Source: Christensenella sp964592155
GTDB taxonomy: Bacteria > Bacillota > Clostridia > Christensenellales > Christensenellaceae
Direction: 5' to 3'
Assembly: GCA_964592155.1 (NCBI GenBank)
Contig: CAZQDA010000058.1
Location: 1-18,521, forward strand
DNA length: 18,521 nt
The position numbers were made by a program, and so were the translations under genes. Positions 1-6,720 of this stretch are shown here, piece by piece. Below the pieces are notes generated by a model, which was not told where the DNA came from, did no database searches, and worked only from the letters and a program-made list of their open reading frames with translations. Within the stretch, counting starts at the first letter, position 1. Every line of letters starts with the position of its first letter.

Positions 1-399
1 CCCGCCGCGCTGGCGCACAAATTCCTGAATCATCGTCGCATAGGCAACCGGTCCTGCCAGCATGGTGTGAATCCAATCCTCGCGCGTGGCATTCATGCCC
101 TTTGCAGTAAATGGAAACGCATTGTTCACCAAAAAATCGAGCTGTCCGTCAAAAGTTTTTAACGCCTCAGAGATAAGCTCTGCACAGATCCTCTCTTCAG
201 ACATATCTCCCGCCTGAAAGAAAACTTTGCCCTCTCCAAATTTTTCTTGCATTTCAGACAAAGTCTGCTGCCCCACTTTTTCATTTCTTCCGTTAAAGAT
301 TACCCTTGCCTCTTCTTCCAGCAATCGCTGTACGATCGCTCTCCCGATGCCTCTGGAACCGCCTGTCACAATGGCGGTCTTTCCTTTTAATCCTCTCAA
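1..399 (-). CDS. SDR-family oxidoreductase, C-terminal part outside window
   Basis: The 133 visible residues are the N-terminal half of a short-chain dehydrogenase/reductase. The Rossmann motif TGGSRGIG is at residues 12-19 and the VNNA motif at 91-94, where the usual NNAG glycine is replaced by Phe. The catalytic Ser, Tyr and Lys would lie beyond the window edge. The chosen start is a TTG: GGAGG lies 9 nt upstream, and the nearby ATG at about 430 is in a different frame. A second TTG three codons upstream sits directly on the GGAGG and is too close. An Arg at residue 38, after the second beta strand, hints at NADP(H), which is inference. The gene lies 86 bp downstream of the zinc dehydrogenase on the same strand, so they may be co-transcribed. 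The substrate cannot be predicted. Confidence 0.85.
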   Translation of the reverse strand, partial: MRGLKGKTAIVTGGSRGIGRAIVQRLLEEEARVIFNGRNEKVGQQTLSEMQEKFGEGKVFFQAGDMSEERICAELISEALKTFDGQLDFLVNNAFPFTAKGMNATREDWIHTMLAGPVAYATMIQEFVRQRGG

Positions 400-485
400 C
401 TTCTTCAACCTCCCTGTTTCTCATATTGCTTTTTCTATTTTCCCTTCCAATCTACTGATTCAGGGAAACAATATCGTTCTACTAT

Positions 486-1547
486 TTACGGCACCAACAT
501 CACTTTCATTGCCTCAGGATCTTTTTCCGCTGTCTCAAACGCTTCTTTCCAGTCTTTGAGCTGGAACCGGTGAGAGATCAACCCTTCCGTTTTGATCAAT
601 CCCTGCTGGATTCCATGGATAACCGACGGATAGGTCAGCGCGGAAAGATGCGAACCTTTTATCGTCAGTTCTTTTCCGTCGGCAATCAGGTTCCAATCCG
701 CTTTGACTTCATCCGGAAACACGCCGATCTGCACATAAGTCCCCATGTTGCGTAATAAGGTAAGCCCCTGCCTCACTCCGGCGTTTGTTCCTGATACTTC
801 AAAATAGATATCACATCCCAGCCCGTCGCACATCTGCAGAATCGTAGATACCGCTTTTTCGGACGACGCGTCTATAATCGCGTCCGCTCCAAATATCCGC
901 CCCATCTCGAGCCTTTTGGGTTTTACGTCTACGCCAATCACCTTAAGCGGCAGGCAGAGTTTAATGATGTCCAGCATTGCAAGGCCAATCGCGCCAAGCC
1001 CCGCCACGACAACCGTGTCTTTATATTGAATATCCGCCTGCTCAACAGCGTGCATTCCGCAGGCAATCGGTTCAATCAATACCGCCTGTTCCGTCGTAAA
1101 TTCTTTTGGGACTTTATGCAAAATAGAATTTTTGTGCAATTTTACATATTCCGCAAACCCGCCGTTGCAATAGTCTTTGAACCCCAGCACAGCAGATGTG
1201 GTGCAATTCCAATACTTGCCTTCCTTGCAAAACTTGCATTCGTTGCACGGCACAACCTGTTCCGGCACAACCAAATCCCCTATCTCAAAACCAGCTACAT
1301 CATCGGCAATATCCACAATTTCTCCAAAAACTTCGTGGCCTCCGATCACGGGAGGGGTAATGTACCGGTCTTCCTCCGAAGTCCCCCATATCCGTATTCC
1401 TCCGTGATAAGCCTTAATGTCACCGGCGCATATGCCGCAGCCTTTCATTTTCAGTAAAATTTCGCCCTCACCAATTCGGGGCATCGGCACTTCTTCATAA
1501 CGGTAGTCATATGGCGCATAAGTCACCACTGCCATCATTGTTTCCAT
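486..1547 (-). CDS. Zinc-dependent alcohol/polyol dehydrogenase (erythritol/L-threitol dehydrogenase-like)
   Basis: This 353-residue medium-chain dehydrogenase probably oxidises a sugar alcohol or other secondary alcohol with NAD+. Catalytic zinc ligands are C40 and H71-E72, with E159 nearby. The structural-zinc cysteines C101, C104, C107 and C115 are all present. The Rossmann motif GLGAIG is at 183-188, and Asp207 at the end of the second strand suggests NAD rather than NADP. The N-terminal stretch CGICAGDIKAYHGG and the following IRIWG resemble the erythritol/L-threitol dehydrogenase (EltD-type) branch as I remember it, so the substrate class is tentative. The ATG at 1547 is preceded by AGGATGAGG; Met4 and Met5 are possible alternative starts. 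The partial SDR gene follows 86 bp downstream, perhaps as a second redox step. No kinase or transporter of a polyol pathway is visible. Confidence 0.88.
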   Translation of the reverse strand: METMMAVVTYAPYDYRYEEVPMPRIGEGEILLKMKGCGICAGDIKAYHGGIRIWGTSEEDRYITPPVIGGHEVFGEIVDIADDVAGFEIGDLVVPEQVVPCNECKFCKEGKYWNCTTSAVLGFKDYCNGGFAEYVKLHKNSILHKVPKEFTTEQAVLIEPIACGMHAVEQADIQYKDTVVVAGLGAIGLAMLDIIKLCLPLKVIGVDVKPKRLEMGRIFGADAIIDASSEKAVSTILQMCDGLGCDIYFEVSGTNAGVRQGLTLLRNMGTYVQIGVFPDEVKADWNLIADGKELTIKGSHLSALTYPSVIHGIQQGLIKTEGLISHRFQLKDWKEAFETAEKDPEAMKVMLVP

Positions 1548-1836
1548 CGTTCCTCATCCTTTCGCTATTTTGTTGTTTTTATGTGAATACATTGAATGCA
1601 AATTGCCGGTACTTTGGAGCTGCATACTTTCCATCAAGCGAAACAAATGTCTCTTCCTGCTTTTGTGAATCAGATACTCGCTTTTTTCGCCGCAAAACAA
1701 TCAGTTTCTACTACAGATCGCACCGTTTCTCAAATGTCAGACCTTGCTTTAGTTCGCCCTAAAATAATGTTTTAAGATACCGCCTAAAATTTAAAATTGA
1801 TAACATGGAAAAAATCTTTAAAATCTTCTAATAAAA

Positions 1837-1886
1837 TTTACTGTAAAATGGAATAACTGTAAAATATAGCATAGTTTACCGTTCAA
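1837..1886 (-). promoter_or_regulatory. Possible promoter/operator region of the zinc dehydrogenase
   Basis: On the minus strand there is an extended -10 (TG-C-TATATT, 1863-1871) with no good -35; a TTGAAC lies only 12 nt upstream. Around and just downstream are repeated half-sites: the interrupted palindrome TTTACTGTAAA (1837-1847), ACTGTAAAAT as an exact direct repeat (1840-1849 and 1856-1865, 16 bp apart), and GTTTAC (1874-1879). Repeats straddling a start point are typical of repressor sites, but AT-rich DNA produces such patterns by chance. The resulting leader to the ATG at 1547 would be about 300 nt, which is long. Confidence 0.3.
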
Positions 1887-1897
1887 CTAAAATTGGC

Positions 1898-1922
1898 AAA
1901 AAAAAACGCCACGAAGGCGTTT
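1898..1922 (-). terminator. Intrinsic terminator of the candidate small RNA
   Basis: On the minus strand, AAACGCC and GGCGTTT form a perfect 7-bp stem (1916-1922 with 1904-1910) around a TTCGT loop. It runs into an uninterrupted T-tract of nine (1898-1906, counting the stem T's). The plus strand has no T-run after the stem, so this is directional. Confidence 0.8.
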
Positions 1923-1930
1923 GGAGGCAC

Positions 1931-1972
1931 AAAAAAGCTGCGAACGAAAAGGTATATTTTTTCAATCGCGCT
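1931..1972 (-). terminator. First terminator-like hairpin of the candidate small RNA
   Basis: On the minus-strand RNA, AGCGCGA (1966-1972) pairs with UCGC-A-GCU (1936-1943), leaving one bulged A. An inner GAAAA/UUUUC helix (1959-1963 with 1946-1950) can stack above a small internal loop. Six U's follow (1931-1936). The loop is long and the helix imperfect, so termination here may be partial. Confidence 0.45.
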
Positions 1973-2016
1973 ACGTTTTTTAAATTGTTTACTGTCGTTT
2001 GTTTTTTGTTAACATT

Positions 2017-2045
2017 ATTATAGCAACGTTTTTTACAGAAGTCAA
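2017..2045 (-). promoter_or_regulatory. Near-consensus sigma-A promoter (candidate small RNA)
   Basis: On the minus strand, TTGACT (2040-2045) and a perfect TATAAT (2017-2022) are separated by exactly 17 nt. This is the best-matching promoter in the window. No gene begins within 450 bp downstream, and terminator hairpins follow within about 110 nt. Confidence 0.8.
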
Positions 2046-2198
2046 TAGTTTTTCCATCCATCGTTGTTGATTATTTCTTTGAACTCAATTTCGCCATTTT
2101 AAACGCTATATCAAACGCGTTCCACCTGCTTTTGGCACCCACTCCCAGCCCACAATCCCCTGTTGCTTTTCATTCCGTATTGACTGCATCTTCCTATT

Positions 2199-2921
2199 TT
2201 AAAGCTCCCCCGCCACTTCCTTGATCATACCTGTAATACAGGATGAATCATCACTTGCAAAAAATACGACTGCGTCTGCAAGCGCCTCGGGTACTTCTGC
2301 CCTTTTTTGTGGCACAGCACTCAAATATTTCTTCCCTGATTCTTCAAACATACTCATTTCCGGCACGACAACATTGCAGCGCACACCTTTTTGCGCACAC
2401 TGCCTTGCAATCGTTTGCGATAAATAATTGATGGCAGATTTTGATACGCTGTAACCTGCTCCGGATAAATCCATTTTCCCGTCTTTGTTGCTTGAAATAT
2501 TAACGATACTCCCGCCGCCTTGCTCTGCCATATATGAAATTGCAGCCTTGCACGGCAAATAGACGCTGCCGATATTTTTTTGGAGCAAATCAAAAAACAC
2601 GTAAGGATCACTTTTCACGATGTCCAAATCCCTGTCCGGATATTCCTCAAAATGGTTTACCAAAATATCAAGCCTGCCCTCGCTTATCGTTACTTCGCGC
2701 ACCACTTGTTCATAACTTTCATAACCGGTTGCCTCGCATTGCACAAACTCCACGCACAAACCCTCATTTTTGCACTCCTCAATCTTTTTTTTCGCATGCC
2801 CGTCGCTCATCCCGCCTAAGTAGGTCAACGCGCCATTTTGTGCAAGTTTTTTTGCACATACAAGCCCGATTCCACACTCCGATGCAATAACAAGCGCAAC
2901 TTTTCCTTCTAATTTTTTCAT
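2199..2921 (-). CDS. SDR resembling 7-alpha-hydroxysteroid dehydrogenase, with altered cofactor motifs
   Basis: 240 residues. From memory, the sequence tracks the clostridial (C. sardiniense/absonum) 7-alpha-HSDH over its whole length: MKKLEGKVA at the start, EGRLDILVN, SVYLP, GGGSIVNIS, SKSAIN and the tail with ASDDS and TGMIKEVAG. Catalytic residues look intact: Asn116, Ser143, Tyr157 and Lys161. The cofactor loop is unusual: TSSTRGIG of the homologue is IASECGIG (12-19), the Arg after the second strand is Met38, and NN-Y/A-G is NHFE (89-92). The PG after strand six is PE. The protein also lacks the homologue's short C-terminal extension. The ATG at 2921 has GAGGAG 6 nt upstream; an upstream in-frame ATG at 2969 lacks this. 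The gene looks monocistronic, with weak -10-like sequences around 2970-2990. It may be a working enzyme with shifted cofactor use, or a pseudoenzyme. Confidence 0.85.
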   Translation of the reverse strand: MKKLEGKVALVIASECGIGLVCAKKLAQNGALTYLGGMSDGHAKKKIEECKNEGLCVEFVQCEATGYESYEQVVREVTISEGRLDILVNHFEEYPDRDLDIVKSDPYVFFDLLQKNIGSVYLPCKAAISYMAEQGGGSIVNISSNKDGKMDLSGAGYSVSKSAINYLSQTIARQCAQKGVRCNVVVPEMSMFEESGKKYLSAVPQKRAEVPEALADAVVFFASDDSSCITGMIKEVAGEL

Positions 2922-3057
2922 GCTATGCTCCTCTTGTTCTCGTTTTATATCATGCCCGTCAGATCCCATATATTTTATATTGTACTATAATTTTGGGTCT
3001 TAAGATACAATATTTGCAGCGCAAAATGTCTTCACAAGGCAAATCTTGAGCAATATT

Positions 3058-3092
3058 GAAAAGACCGGCCCCCTTCACCGAGAGCCGGCCTA
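3058..3092 (-). terminator. Terminator of the corA-like gene
   Basis: On the minus strand, GGCCGGC (3084-3090) pairs with GCCGGTC (3063-3069), including one G-T wobble. The loop is 14 nt and TTTTC follows. It begins about 37 nt after the stop codon of the CorA-family gene. Confidence 0.7.
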
Positions 3093-3128
3093 TCTACCTG
3101 TCCGCAAAAAATTCACTTGCCGCTTACG

Positions 3129-4040
3129 TCAAAACCATTTTTGCCGTTTGAAAAAAAGGACGCTCAGCACAATGATCAGGACGCTGATCACGATCACCAG
3201 CGGATACGCAGCCGCAGAGCCGTATTCCGGCATTTGGAGGTTCATGCCGTACCAACCCACAATCAAGGTAAGCGGCATAAAAATGATGGTCACAATGGTG
3301 AGTATTTTCATGATATTGTTCAGCCGGATGTCCACCTCCGCCTGATATGCCTCTCGGATTTCAGAAACATATTCGCGCAGCCCCTTCACTTTGTCGTAAA
3401 GGCGGTCTGTCTTGCCGTGCAAAATCGCAAGATAGCGCGCGCTCCGGCTGCTGAAAACATGCTTTGCGTTCATGCTCACATATTCCAGAATATCGAGCAA
3501 CTCTTCATAATAGCGCATAATCACCGTAAGCCGCTTGCGATGGGATATGATTTCTTTGGTAAAGTTCCCCTGCTTGTCTGTAAGCACACTGTCCTCCAAA
3601 TCGGAAATCCGCTGCTCAATCCCGTCAAGCTCCGAAAGATCGTTCTCCAGAAGATATTCAAAAAAAGCGTTTATCACCTTTCCCATGCTAATTTGGTTTT
3701 TGTAATTCCGCCCGAACTGCTCGAGCAGGCCCGTCAGGTTTTCACATGTTTCACAAACAAAATACAGCCTGTTTTTCTGAATAAAAATAAACACATTCGG
3801 GCTTTCCTTAAGCTGACGGGAAAACTCAAAAAAAGGAATGCACAACAGATCGAAATCCTCATGCCCCTCAAACCGCATCGACACATTCTCAAAAAAACGA
3901 TCCATTTCTTTTTCCGGCGCCAGCCCGCTCAGGGCCGCCTGCGCCTCGTCCGGCTTGAGCACAGATATATAGGCGTTCGCGCCATCCGGTTCTATCTCCG
4001 CAACAACTTGCATAGACCTGTTTTCAATTTTGTAAATCAT
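3129..4040 (-). CDS. corA: CorA-family divalent cation transporter
   Basis: 303 residues, typical of CorA channels that carry Mg2+ or other divalent metals across the cytoplasmic membrane as pentamers. The N-terminal cytosolic part (about 1-240) ends in the long helical stretch of the funnel. Two membrane spans follow, near 246-264 and 279-297. The family signature GMN is at 265-267, directly after the first span (GWYGMN). The C-terminus is short and basic (KRQKWF). The start is the ATG at 4040 because AGAGG lies 9 nt upstream; the in-frame ATG at 4049 sits directly on that AGAGG. The open frame extends further upstream, but through the promoter. The metal cannot be read from the sequence. 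The gene is divergent from argH across 120 bp and has its own promoter and terminator. Confidence 0.92.
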   Translation of the reverse strand: MIYKIENRSMQVVAEIEPDGANAYISVLKPDEAQAALSGLAPEKEMDRFFENVSMRFEGHEDFDLLCIPFFEFSRQLKESPNVFIFIQKNRLYFVCETCENLTGLLEQFGRNYKNQISMGKVINAFFEYLLENDLSELDGIEQRISDLEDSVLTDKQGNFTKEIISHRKRLTVIMRYYEELLDILEYVSMNAKHVFSSRSARYLAILHGKTDRLYDKVKGLREYVSEIREAYQAEVDIRLNNIMKILTIVTIIFMPLTLIVGWYGMNLQMPEYGSAAAYPLVIVISVLIIVLSVLFFKRQKWF

Positions 4041-4064
4041 ACGCCGCATCCTCTTTTCGCGTTC

Positions 4065-4093
4065 ATTATAGCACCGCGCAAAACGAAATGCAA
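4065..4093 (-). promoter_or_regulatory. Promoter of the corA-like gene
   Basis: On the minus strand, TTGCAT (4088-4093), a 17-nt spacer and TATAAT (4065-4070), with TGC before the -10 (extended -10). The start point would be near 4058, giving a leader of only about 18 nt that holds little more than the AGAGG ribosome binding site. Confidence 0.75.
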
Positions 4094-4100
4094 AATTCCG

Positions 4101-4129
4101 TTTCATTCTGCCTGAATACTTGCTATAAT
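4101..4129 (+). promoter_or_regulatory. Promoter of argH
   Basis: TATAAT (4124-4129) is preceded by TGC, an extended -10. The -35 at the right distance (TTTCAT, 4101-4106, 17-nt spacer) is weak. I see no convincing ArgR box in the 120 bp between the divergent genes. Confidence 0.7.
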
Positions 4130-4160
4130 AAAAAAAACAGCTGTGAGGAGTAAACGATAT

Positions 4161-5540
4161 ATGTCTAAATTGTGGGGCGGAAGATTTGAAGAAAGCACGG
4201 ATGAATTTGCGGAGGGATTCCAGTCCTCCATCAGCTTTGACAGCAGGATGTACCGCGAAGATATCGCAGGAAGCATTGCGCACGCGCATATGCTGGGCGA
4301 GCAGGGAATCATTCCCAAAGAAGACGCGGCAAAAATCATCGAGGGCTTAAAGGCGGTCCGGGAAGAAATTGACAACGGATCGGCCCAGTTTTCGGTACAC
4401 GATGAAGACATCCACATGAATGTCGAACGCCTGCTCACAGAGCGCATCGGCGACACCGGCAAACGCCTGCACACAGGCCGCAGCCGCAACGATCAGGTTG
4501 CGACGGATTTCCGCCTGTATATGAAGCGCGCACAAAGTGAAATCGTAGAACACCTCGTAACGCTGTGCACCACTCTGGTCGATATTGCGGAGGAAAACAC
4601 AGACACCATCATGACCGCCTATACCCATCTGCAAAAGGCGCAGCCCACAACGCTCGCGCACTATATGATGGCATATTTCGAAATGTTTTATCGGGACATC
4701 GAGCGACTGCGCGACTGCACCCGGCGCACGGATGTGCTGCCGCTCGGCGCGGGAGCGCTGTGCGCGACCACCTACCCCATCGACAGGGAACTGGTGGCGC
4801 GCGAGCTCCAAATGTCCGGCATCACGCGCAACAGCCTGGATTCCGTGTCGGATCGTGATTTCGCTCTGGAATTTCTCTCCGCCGCATCCATCTGCATGAT
4901 GCACCTGTCGCGGTTGTGTGAGGAGATCATCCTCTTTTCCACCAACGAATACGGCACGCTCAGGCTTTCGGACGCATATTCCACCGGCTCGAGCATCATG
5001 CCCCAGAAAAAGAATCCGGACATGGCAGAGCTGATCCGCGGCAAAACAGGGCGGGTTTACGGCGACCTTATGGCGCTGCTCACCGTCATGAAAGGGCTTC
5101 CCCTTGCCTATAACAAAGATATGCAGGAGGATAAGGAGTGCGCCTTTGATGCAGTGGATACGCTGAGCGCATGCTTGCGCGTTATGAGCGGAATGCTCAA
5201 AACCGCGGAATGGAAAAAAGACAACCTGCGCAGGGGCGCGGGTCTTGGCTTTACGAACGCTACGGACGCCGCTGACTATTTTGTCAAGCAGGGAACGGCT
5301 TTTCGAGACGCGCATGAAATTGTGGGCAAACTGGTTTTGTATTGCGAACAGCACGGCAAAGCAATCGACGAGCTGACGCTTGATGAAATCCGCCAGTTCG
5401 CGCCGGATGCAAAGGAAGATATCTTCGACGCGATCAGCCTTGAGACCTGTGTCAATACGCGCAGCGTGCCGGGCGGACCCGCGCCGGAAATGGTACGCGA
5501 GCACATCAGGCAGGCAAAAAAACTTTTGGGTGATTTATAA
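4161..5540 (+). CDS. argH: Argininosuccinate lyase
   Basis: 459 residues, the usual length. The enzyme cleaves argininosuccinate to arginine and fumarate, the last step of arginine synthesis, as a cytosolic tetramer. It belongs to the fumarase/aspartase superfamily. Visible landmarks are the N-terminal KLWGGRF, the substrate-binding segment GRSRNDQ (106-112), TAYTHLQKAQPT with the catalytic His156, and the signature loop GSSIMPQKKNPD (276-287) carrying the active-site Ser. Nothing essential is missing. The start is the ATG at 4161, 10 nt after GAGGAG; the in-frame ATG at 4143 overlaps that site. argG is not in the window, so the gene is separated from its usual partner here. The L,D-transpeptidase gene follows 49 bp downstream with no terminator between, so read-through is likely. 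Confidence 0.97.
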   Translation: MSKLWGGRFEESTDEFAEGFQSSISFDSRMYREDIAGSIAHAHMLGEQGIIPKEDAAKIIEGLKAVREEIDNGSAQFSVHDEDIHMNVERLLTERIGDTGKRLHTGRSRNDQVATDFRLYMKRAQSEIVEHLVTLCTTLVDIAEENTDTIMTAYTHLQKAQPTTLAHYMMAYFEMFYRDIERLRDCTRRTDVLPLGAGALCATTYPIDRELVARELQMSGITRNSLDSVSDRDFALEFLSAASICMMHLSRLCEEIILFSTNEYGTLRLSDAYSTGSSIMPQKKNPDMAELIRGKTGRVYGDLMALLTVMKGLPLAYNKDMQEDKECAFDAVDTLSACLRVMSGMLKTAEWKKDNLRRGAGLGFTNATDAADYFVKQGTAFRDAHEIVGKLVLYCEQHGKAIDELTLDEIRQFAPDAKEDIFDAISLETCVNTRSVPGGPAPEMVREHIRQAKKLLGDL

Positions 5541-5589
5541 AAAACAGCGAACTATCCTTATCGCTGCTTGAGGTTTGGGGGATAACTAG

Positions 5590-6666
5590 ATGAAAAAAAC
5601 GTCTCAGAGAACACTTTGGGCTGCTGTCGCGCTGCTTTTGCTGTGCGCTGTGGCTCTCACAGGCTGCGCAGCCGATTCCGGCAAACCGTCGCCGTCGCAG
5701 GAGGCGCAGGCTACAGCCACGCCCACACCTGTGCCAAGCGCAACGCCCACGCCACAGCCAACGCCCACTCCCACGCCGGAGCGGCTTGCTGAGGGCGCGC
5801 AGGGAGAGCCGGTCAGCAAACTGCAAAACAGGCTCAAAGAGCTTGGCTATCTCATCGTGGATCAAACCACGGATTACTATGGCTCACAGACGGTTTCCGC
5901 TGTCGCCGCCTTCCAAAAGCAAAACGGGCTGCAAAATGACGGCATCGCGGGCGAGCAGACAATGGCGCTCCTCTATACCGATCAGGCCAAGGCGTGCGAT
6001 CCCTTTTCCACGCTTGCCCCCACCGTAAATATGAGCTTTGAAGAGCTCGTCATGAGCGACGACGGAACGCGCGACAAATATCCTGAGGGCTTTCCTCCCG
6101 CCGACACCTATAAAATCATCGTGGACATTGCCAATCAGGTAACCATGGTGTACACCAAAGACGAAAACGGCGAATATACGGTTCCCGTGCGTTATATGCT
6201 GTCTTCCACAGGCAAGGACGACTGCACGCCCAAGGGAACGTTCAAAATGGACAAATACCACGTGCGGTTCAGCCAGTTCGTGCGCGATAAAACATACGGG
6301 CAGTATTGGACGCAAATTCGCGGCGCAATCTATTTCCACACCATCCTCTATGAAGCGTTCGACACCTCCACCTATATTGAAGAAATTTGGAATAAGCTGG
6401 GTACAGCGGATTCACACGGCTGCATTCGCCTGACCGTGCCGGATGCAAAATGGATGTGGTACCACATCGCGCCGGGTACGGAGTGCGTCATCCGCGACGG
6501 ATCGATAGACGACGAGCAAACCGCGGCCATCCGCAAGCAGCTCGTGCTTGCCCCGCTGCCGGAAGAGCGTTCACAGGTCCAGCCGGACAGCATCCCCAAT
6601 ACGGATAACTGGCGGACGGAAGACGTCCCCACCGACGTTCCGTTCGTGCAGGGCTCTCAAAATTAG
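5590..6666 (+). CDS. L,D-transpeptidase lipoprotein with peptidoglycan-binding domain
   Basis: 358 residues. A signal peptide ends in the lipobox LTGC, with Cys26 as the lipid-modified residue, so the protein is anchored on the outer face of the membrane. A Pro/Thr-rich linker (about 38-64) leads to a peptidoglycan-binding type 1 domain (about 68-130). A YkuD-type catalytic domain follows (about 174-303) with His250 and the motif SHGCIR, catalytic Cys278. Such enzymes make 3-3 peptide cross-links or attach proteins in the wall; which applies is not visible. A GGGGG site lies 8 nt before the ATG. No promoter is evident in the 49 bp after argH, so it probably shares the argH transcript. Its front half is closely similar to that of the amidase at 11973-13037. 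A bidirectional terminator follows directly. Confidence 0.93.
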   Translation: MKKTSQRTLWAAVALLLLCAVALTGCAADSGKPSPSQEAQATATPTPVPSATPTPQPTPTPTPERLAEGAQGEPVSKLQNRLKELGYLIVDQTTDYYGSQTVSAVAAFQKQNGLQNDGIAGEQTMALLYTDQAKACDPFSTLAPTVNMSFEELVMSDDGTRDKYPEGFPPADTYKIIVDIANQVTMVYTKDENGEYTVPVRYMLSSTGKDDCTPKGTFKMDKYHVRFSQFVRDKTYGQYWTQIRGAIYFHTILYEAFDTSTYIEEIWNKLGTADSHGCIRLTVPDAKWMWYHIAPGTECVIRDGSIDDEQTAAIRKQLVLAPLPEERSQVQPDSIPNTDNWRTEDVPTDVPFVQGSQN

Positions 6667-6671
6667 AAGTC

Positions 6672-6714
6672 AAAAAATCCCGCGGCGATTCGGAAATAGC
6701 CGCGGGATTTTTTT
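6672..6714. terminator. Strong bidirectional terminator
   Basis: A perfect 15-bp inverted repeat (6672-6686 with 6699-6713) has the GC core TCCCGCGGC/GCCGCGGGA, a 12-nt loop, an A-run on the left and a T-run on the right. It lies between two convergent genes and serves the argH/L,D-transpeptidase unit on plus and the proA unit on minus. Confidence 0.92.
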
Positions 6715-6720
6715 GTCCGT

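Larger units (their letters stand above)
1898..2010 (-). ncRNA. Candidate small RNA or attenuated leader (unrecognised)
   Basis: A near-consensus promoter at 2017-2045 should start minus-strand transcription near 2010. After about 40 nt of A-rich sequence come two hairpins, each followed by a U-run: one with arms at 1936-1943 and 1966-1972, the other with arms at 1904-1910 and 1916-1922. The transcript would be about 75-80 nt if it ends at the first and about 110 nt if it ends at the second. The single-stranded piece between the hairpins contains CCUCC, which could pair with Shine-Dalgarno sequences (inference). The only ATG frame inside encodes eight residues and starts almost at the RNA 5' end without a ribosome binding site. 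It matches no RNA family I know. An alternative reading is a transcriptional attenuator in front of the dehydrogenase operon. Confidence 0.5.
1548..2198. other. 651-bp AT-rich non-coding stretch
   Basis: No convincing protein gene lies between the two dehydrogenase genes. The short open frames here lack ribosome binding sites, and one begins upstream of a strong promoter. From about 1740 to 2060 the base composition is clearly more AT-rich than the flanking genes. The stretch holds a minus-strand promoter, two terminator-like hairpins and a small cluster of TTTAC/GTAAA repeats, listed separately. I see no structure in 1548-1740 beyond the leader and ribosome binding site of the zinc dehydrogenase, nor anything notable in 2062-2198. 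Confidence 0.7.

Noticed and set aside
1876..2061. 61-codon minus-strand open frame in the non-coding stretch
   Set aside because: It begins upstream of the -35 box of the strong promoter there and would be read through both terminator hairpins. No ribosome binding site precedes it.
2979..3011. Inverted repeat ATTGTA...TACAAT upstream of the HSDH-like SDR, with several -10-like sequences
   Set aside because: The arms are 6 bp and separated by 21 bp, in AT-rich DNA. No -35/-10 pair with good spacing stands out, so I do not call a promoter or operator.
3117..4115. Long plus-strand open frame opposite the corA-like gene
   Set aside because: The minus-strand frame has the GMN signature, two membrane spans, promoter and terminator. 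The plus frame has none.
4041..4160. ArgR operator in front of argH
   Set aside because: I looked for paired ARG boxes and found only a partial TGAAT-like half-site.
4347..5504. Long minus-strand open frame opposite argH (about 385 codons)
   Set aside because: Lies entirely within intact argH on the other strand and shows no domain or initiation signal.
5700..5790. Tandem ACGCCCAC-like repeats in the L,D-transpeptidase gene
   Set aside because: They encode the Pro/Thr linker of the lipoprotein and are explained by codon repetition, not by a separate DNA element.
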